Of a stretch of DNA of 53,370 bases, positions 50,401 to 53,370 are shown one piece after another. A program made the position numbers and the translations under genes. Position 1 is the first letter of the stretch. Each line of letters begins with the position of its first letter. The DNA is from Spirochaetia bacterium UBA5763. GTDB lineage: Bacteria > Spirochaetota > UBA4802 > UBA5550. The stretch lies in the NCBI GenBank assembly GCA_002418835.1, contig DIEX01000004.1, positions 8,634-62,003 of the forward strand, written 5' to 3'. The notes beneath the pieces are model-generated. The model was not told where the DNA came from. It saw only the letters and a program-made list of their open reading frames with translations, and did no database searches.

Positions 50401-51568
50401 GATCAAGAATATATGTTCTGTATTCTTTCGGTACCTGGTTAATCTGCAGGATCTCCCGGGCGGTTTTACCATCCTTAAAATTTGCGCGTATCTGTGTATC
50501 AATTATCTCATCCTGAATCCTTTTTACCCGTTCAGCTGCAATCTGCTCTTCAGTCATTAATATTGCTCTATCAACGGCTTCCTTTGCAATTGCAGGATCC
50601 TTCATGCTCTCTATGGATTCGCCTTTTAGGTTCTCGGCGATTCTCTCTTCCGGAATGCCTTTCTCCTTTGCTTTTTCTATTGATGTCCTTGCAATTGGTA
50701 TAGAATGAGCGAGTTTTAATATTCCGATTGTTCCCAGTGTTTCAAGAGCTGTCTCACCTGTGACAGGCTGGTTATTTAGAACTTTTTCTGCACCAAGTAA
50801 GGCTGCGGTCTCTGCGGGCATAGAAACAGCTTCTCCGGTAAGTTTTGCTAATTTCCCCCCTCCAAGCTTAGCAGCTATACTCTTTCCTGGTAATCCGGCA
50901 AGCCCGACGGCTCCACCTTTAGCACCTTCTCTTCCCATCTCTTCAGCTACTTCAAGTATGTTCGCAATAGAGAGATCAACATCACCTCCATCTTTTTCTT
51001 TAAGTTCAGTCATTTTTTTAAGAGCCCCGGGGAGAGCAAATGCCCCGGCACTTTGCATTATTGCACCTGCGGCAGGCCCAACAATTTCACCACCCATGGC
51101 ATAAAGAGGTATGTCGGCTGCAATGCTTCCAAGTCCATAGCCGATTCGCTCAGCGGATGTTTCCGGCTGCCATCCTGATTCTTCGAACCTTTTTACACCT
51201 TTACCTGAAGCAGTATCAGGGAGATATGCTTTTGTAAGAGCTGCTGTTGTTGAACCAAATCGACCATTAATCATTGCATCAAGAAACCCCTTGTCCCGCT
51301 CAGCCTTCTTCATAATCTCCTCCCTGAATTGTGGCGGAAGGTTTGCAATCTCATTAGTCCATCCGTTGTCAGGGAGAGTGAGAGGAGTGGAGGTTTTACC
51401 TTCCATTGTATCTGCGTCAGTATTGAAATCCCGCCACATGGAGTCATATTCATCTGATTTGATTTGAGGTTTGATTATATCATCAAAATATTCCTTTCTC
51501 CACTTCAGTCTCTCTTCATTGGAAAGAGTCTGATAATCAGGTGTCTTTATTACTTCTTCCCAGTACAT
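47468..51568 (-). CDS. Giant phage internal/ejection-type protein (1366 residues)
   Basis: This protein opens with VIKTPDYQTLSNEERLKWRKEYFDDII, a short motif common at the start of large phage internal virion proteins. A Gly/Ala-rich membrane-compatible region follows (about 140-300, with GYGLGSIAADIPLYAMGGEIVGP and LPGKSIAAKLGGGKLAKL). Long charged coiled coils occupy about 320-930. The C-terminal third has helical hydrophobic patches (NFHSIGVQPSAVVNTIGVLGPHAV) resembling LPD-type domains of large polyvalent phage proteins. It probably travels in the capsid and is ejected into the cell with DNA. It has the size and position of T7 gp16-like proteins. No lytic transglycosylase motif is visible. 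Confidence 0.8.
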   Translation of the reverse strand: MYWEEVIKTPDYQTLSNEERLKWRKEYFDDIIKPQIKSDEYDSMWRDFNTDADTMEGKTSTPLTLPDNGWTNEIANLPPQFREEIMKKAERDKGFLDAMINGRFGSTTAALTKAYLPDTASGKGVKRFEESGWQPETSAERIGYGLGSIAADIPLYAMGGEIVGPAAGAIMQSAGAFALPGALKKMTELKEKDGGDVDLSIANILEVAEEMGREGAKGGAVGLAGLPGKSIAAKLGGGKLAKLTGEAVSMPAETAALLGAEKVLNNQPVTGETALETLGTIGILKLAHSIPIARTSIEKAKEKGIPEERIAENLKGESIESMKDPAIAKEAVDRAILMTEEQIAAERVKRIQDEIIDTQIRANFKDGKTAREILQINQVPKEYRTYILDQTDTGGYRYKPDVLQRIDDIINQKDPFLSQKYEDILPNPLRDMGFNEGEKLYGKFNEVTSALDEARTNLKHWEEQRPTLHESYMTEAINKLTGNYRRYEHLPQTRDRMDQVIDYALSVLTPEERFRVMLEPSTLMDHIDSKESGYSSLKKPYRDAIQKEIVAKIIKETSFIPPHVIDSAIKTSDFKIHREGKKYLDEVTKLESGVKSIQSNSDYRSYLKHLEKQQKTDIQIESELSGSLEKIEAWTDAMRKEHQVNLQKALGESPEFGELNRSNVEYFGKDHMRDLMEFAVRSPDELSVSFEKANYLEREFKHKGWSPDLFLNKSRFIANKLGDKVYKNFVIPLRQSEHNFVVESQKYKDWIKDTRKDFNSKQREEIGEYLISQMEQGKATLNDMGRKAKAFEELTREQQEAVTDIRNILDVMYERINAARVESGLEPLSKVDDYFTFLRKFSLLEELGYDPMRVSKEQFESSEITGFKTRGFAFQFAKERIQSTRALETDAFYVLDKYLTGALRTAHMTPIIGKLRTALDINDRFALTNPHAHKYLHDTLDYVSGKKISEAANWINTVANKVNHNLGTFILTYNFHSIGVQPSAVVNTIGVLGPHAVCKGLRDFMNRDMQKLSMDKSKVLKARMHDVTIEEMTKGFTGKAGKVKAAAAELGTLPLRYLDLKTAQVSWLSGYRYGKEQLKLTDREAVVFADDIVINSQGSASRIDLAPVQHTPLGKSLTLFNTFVINNLNFLTDDILGIRKANRLIAEGVTKSEASGYTGSNQVSKITGRDQYNIYERNTLHSTREGLEKLITLAAAGFVCNTIYEAMGVKSPLPAPLSAAYEGFTGQSWIDALQGKQPTRKEEQLTGALKESLKEFLSLIPVSGGSFRYGGDSVFGAVGGLVGETFDTLAEKPASKPLAYIVTKWVGVPGGQQVYKILKQLSKERKAEEKEQRRAMNPAEYMKRDLRKNNPYYQQKQELRKQMRGY

Positions 51569-51570
51569 TA

Positions 51571-52809
51571 TTAATTGCTCTTAGCTTTCCAGGGTTTATT
51601 CTTTTGTGATGAGGCAATATTTCCGGTACTTCTGGAATTAGCCAGGTTACCGTTTTCATCAAATCTCCATGGATTGTCCCCGGGGAGAGATGCATTGGCC
51701 AGTGCTGCTCTTTCAGACTTTTTAAATACACCTAAATCAATTCCACCAGGATCAGCGTCATTCCATGCCTGCATTGCTGTAGCCTTGGACATCATGTCAT
51801 TCTCAAACTGCTTGCCTTTGAGATTTTCTTTCTCAAGGTCATTAAGAGAATCACTCCCTTCACCTGAAGCGAATTTGTATGTAAACTGAGTTGGATCAGT
51901 TATACCATTACGTGAGAATATCGGGGAGTGTTTCTTCATAAGATATGCGGCAGGGTCCTTCGTCTCAAGTATTGCATCTGAAGACTTTACTGCACCAATA
52001 AGTTTACCATTACTATCGAATATATTTATTCTCTCAGGCTTGCCGCTACCTCCTCCACCATTGTTTTTACTAAGTCCGAAGTATTCAGCTGGAAGAGCTT
52101 TGAAGTCATGGCCATAATGGTCAGAAATGGCCTTTCCTGTTGTTAAATACTTATTATATGCCGCAAGCCCTCCACCTTTTTTAATAGCTTTGATAGTGTC
52201 ATCCATCAATCCCTGCTGCTGATCAACTTCATTCCCGGTGTAAGATTTTTTATATACAGGCTTTAGATCCGCATTATACTTCCTAACCTGTTCATTTTGA
52301 GATTCTGCCTTTTTAAATTCATTAACAGCTTTTTCATTAGTACGTATTCCTAACAAAGCAGATTTTAGTATCCCGGGCATATCCTTTACTCCCGCATCGG
52401 TATCCTGTATTCTACGGTTTGAAATATCAGCTGCTAACATCTGCAGGTTTCTGCTATAATCAGCTGCACCCTGCTTATCATCTCCATAAAGGGACTGAAG
52501 CTCATTAAGAATTTTCTGTTGTTCATTAAGAACAGGAGTATCAACAAGTGATTTAAGCGCAGGATTAACCTCGTCAAATGCACCTTTAGGCTCCCACTCA
52601 TTAGCTGGTCCTGCTAATAGTGAAGAGAGCCCGTAATTCCTTGCGGAGGATAGCATTTTCTCAGCATCCTTATTGTACCCCATATCCCGAAGCAACTGGG
52701 CCTGCTTTAGCCTCTGCTCAATGGTGTTATTCTTCATCTGCTGCAGGCCGCTTACCGTATCATTGAATGCCTGCAGTGTCGGTGAAATTGTATCAATATA
52801 CATTGCCAT
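51571..52809 (-). CDS. Phage internal/ejection-type protein (412 residues)
   Basis: This 412-residue protein is rich in Gln, Asn and Lys and largely helical, with N-terminal TLQAFNDTVSGLQQMKNNTIEQRLKQAQLLRDMGY. It has no signal peptide or membrane segment. It lies 2 bp upstream of the giant gene and 4 bp downstream of the Q-rich gene on the same strand. Its size and place match the middle member of the T7-type gp14-gp15-gp16 set. The ribosome site overlaps the previous gene. The assignment rests on order and composition. Confidence 0.75.
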   Translation of the reverse strand: MAMYIDTISPTLQAFNDTVSGLQQMKNNTIEQRLKQAQLLRDMGYNKDAEKMLSSARNYGLSSLLAGPANEWEPKGAFDEVNPALKSLVDTPVLNEQQKILNELQSLYGDDKQGAADYSRNLQMLAADISNRRIQDTDAGVKDMPGILKSALLGIRTNEKAVNEFKKAESQNEQVRKYNADLKPVYKKSYTGNEVDQQQGLMDDTIKAIKKGGGLAAYNKYLTTGKAISDHYGHDFKALPAEYFGLSKNNGGGGSGKPERINIFDSNGKLIGAVKSSDAILETKDPAAYLMKKHSPIFSRNGITDPTQFTYKFASGEGSDSLNDLEKENLKGKQFENDMMSKATAMQAWNDADPGGIDLGVFKKSERAALANASLPGDNPWRFDENGNLANSRSTGNIASSQKNKPWKAKSN

Positions 52810-52813
52810 AAAA

Positions 52814-53368
52814 TTAACCTCCCATTAATGAACCGATACCTCTTGCAGCACTGCCGGCAGCTGATAGAATATCAAGGAGCCCTCCTGTTTTCTGCAGGGC
52901 TGTCCCCTGGGTACCAAGTACAGCCTGGTTCCCTCCCATAAGCTGGCTTAATGCCTGGAGTTGCCTTGTATATGCACTATCCTGTCCCTGCTGTTTTAGC
53001 TGCTGCTGCTGAAGCTGGTCCTGGTATTTCAGGTTATTCAGGCTGTTCATTGTATTCTGTTTTAACTGGTCCTGGGCATATCTGTTTGCAGATGAATGAA
53101 GCATCGAACTGTGTTTTGTGTTCCCTATCTGCTGGTTTAACTGCTGTAGTGCAGGGTTTGTAATTCCTGAATTGAAAGCTGCTGCACCGTTATCAGCGCT
53201 ATATTCATACGGACTCTCTGGATTACCCGCAAGTCCACTGAGTACAGAATAGGTTTCCGGATTGTACTGCTGCTGAAGCCCTCCGACCTGATTTAATAAG
53301 GCTTTCTGTGCAGCAGTCAGTGTACTTGTCTGCTTTGTTCCTCCAAAGAGAAGACTGCTTAATCCCAT
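52814..53368 (-). CDS. Gln-rich phage internal/ejection-type protein (184 residues)
   Basis: This small helical protein is very rich in Gln, Leu, Ser and Gly, with repeated QLQQQQLKQQGQD-like runs, and ends in a Gly/Ala-rich ILSAAGSAARGIGSLMGG tail. That pattern is typical of the smallest ejection protein (gp14/gp7-like) of podoviruses. The start codon lies 2 bp from the window edge, so the N-terminus is complete only if MGLSSLLFGG is the true start. GxxxG-like helices could cross the cell envelope. Confidence 0.75.
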   Translation of the reverse strand: MGLSSLLFGGTKQTSTLTAAQKALLNQVGGLQQQYNPETYSVLSGLAGNPESPYEYSADNGAAAFNSGITNPALQQLNQQIGNTKHSSMLHSSANRYAQDQLKQNTMNSLNNLKYQDQLQQQQLKQQGQDSAYTRQLQALSQLMGGNQAVLGTQGTALQKTGGLLDILSAAGSAARGIGSLMGG

Positions 53369-53370
53369 AA

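Larger units (their letters stand above)
40625..53370. mobile_element. Prophage or phage-like integrated element (left 12.7 kb, continues past window)
   Basis: The left end is fixed by the split tRNA-Arg. Content is accessory throughout: HigBA, ArdC-like, RadC-like and DUF4942 genes, an RHH regulator, a lone receiver, a secreted repeat protein and large phage structural genes on the minus strand. The Q-rich 184-residue, 412-residue and 1366-residue proteins in tandem resemble podovirus internal/ejection proteins. No integrase, portal, terminase or lysis genes are seen here; they would be further right. It may be temperate, or a defective remnant, and could instead be a satellite. Right end unknown. 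Confidence 0.8.

Noticed and set aside
47563..51237. Several plus-strand frames antisense to the 1366-residue phage gene
   Set aside because: All are antisense shadows with skewed composition and no ribosome sites.
1..53370. CRISPR arrays, rRNA genes and complete insertion sequences
   Set aside because: No regularly spaced repeats, rRNA cores or transposase genes were seen on either strand.

Overview
The window is about 53 kb of AT-rich bacterial DNA. It appears to come from an anaerobic, fermenting, two-membrane bacterium. The evidence is a ferredoxin-dependent 2-oxoacid oxidoreductase, a tungsten-type aldehyde:ferredoxin oxidoreductase (AOR), a ferredoxin-nitroreductase, three CoA-transferases and a selenium cluster whose SelD is itself a selenoprotein. 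The 7TM-DISM sensor with a SpoIIE phosphatase output, and a stand-alone HATPase protein of a type I associate with spirochaetes, make Spirochaetota my best guess. This is not proven, and no marker gene settles it.

Layout. (1) 1-6 kb, minus strand: acyl-CoA dehydrogenase plus CoA-transferase, then a three-PAS histidine kinase with a NarL-type regulator, preceded by a 30-bp perfect palindrome. (2) 6-16 kb: a PD-(D/E)XK-like protein, a B12/radical-SAM enzyme, a large hybrid kinase-receiver-phosphatase, a TPR lipoprotein, a rhomboid protease and a chemoreceptor. (3) 16-23 kb: acyl-CoA ligase, cold-shock protein, three tRNAs (His, Arg, Pro), nitroreductase, a TetR regulator and a second CoA-transferase. 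(4) 23-32 kb: a LysR gene enclosed by inverted repeats, the selenium cluster (YedE, TusA-like, DUF3343, Sec-SelD), then AOR, an unknown protein, a MoaD-like protein and a third CoA-transferase. (5) 32-40.5 kb: a GH1 beta-glycosidase translationally coupled to a membrane-transporter/glycosidase fusion, a complete 2-oxoacid:ferredoxin oxidoreductase, a degenerate PLD-like zinc-ribbon protein and the HATPase protein. (6) 40.58 kb to the right edge: a prophage or phage-like element inserted in the anticodon loop of a tRNA-Arg(TCG). It carries a HigBA toxin-antitoxin module with a coupled membrane protein, ArdC-like/RadC/DUF4942 genes, an RHH regulator, a lone receiver, a secreted repeat protein, and three consecutive genes that look like a podovirus-type DNA-ejection set.

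How the parts may work together. CoA-transferases, acyl-CoA ligase, acyl-CoA dehydrogenase, AOR and the 2-oxoacid oxidoreductase together suggest interconversion of short-chain acids, aldehydes and acyl-CoAs with ferredoxin as electron carrier. A shared promoter/operator-like motif (TTGACAC-K-TC-R-GTTCATTAT) lies before the acyl-CoA ligase and the third CoA-transferase, with a weaker copy before the second CoA-transferase. The TetR regulator at 20.5-21.2 kb is the natural candidate to bind it. The best novelty candidates are the transporter-glycosidase fusion, the unknown protein between AOR and MoaD, the membrane protein coupled to HigBA, and the prophage cargo. Everything here is from reading the sequence; no database search was possible.
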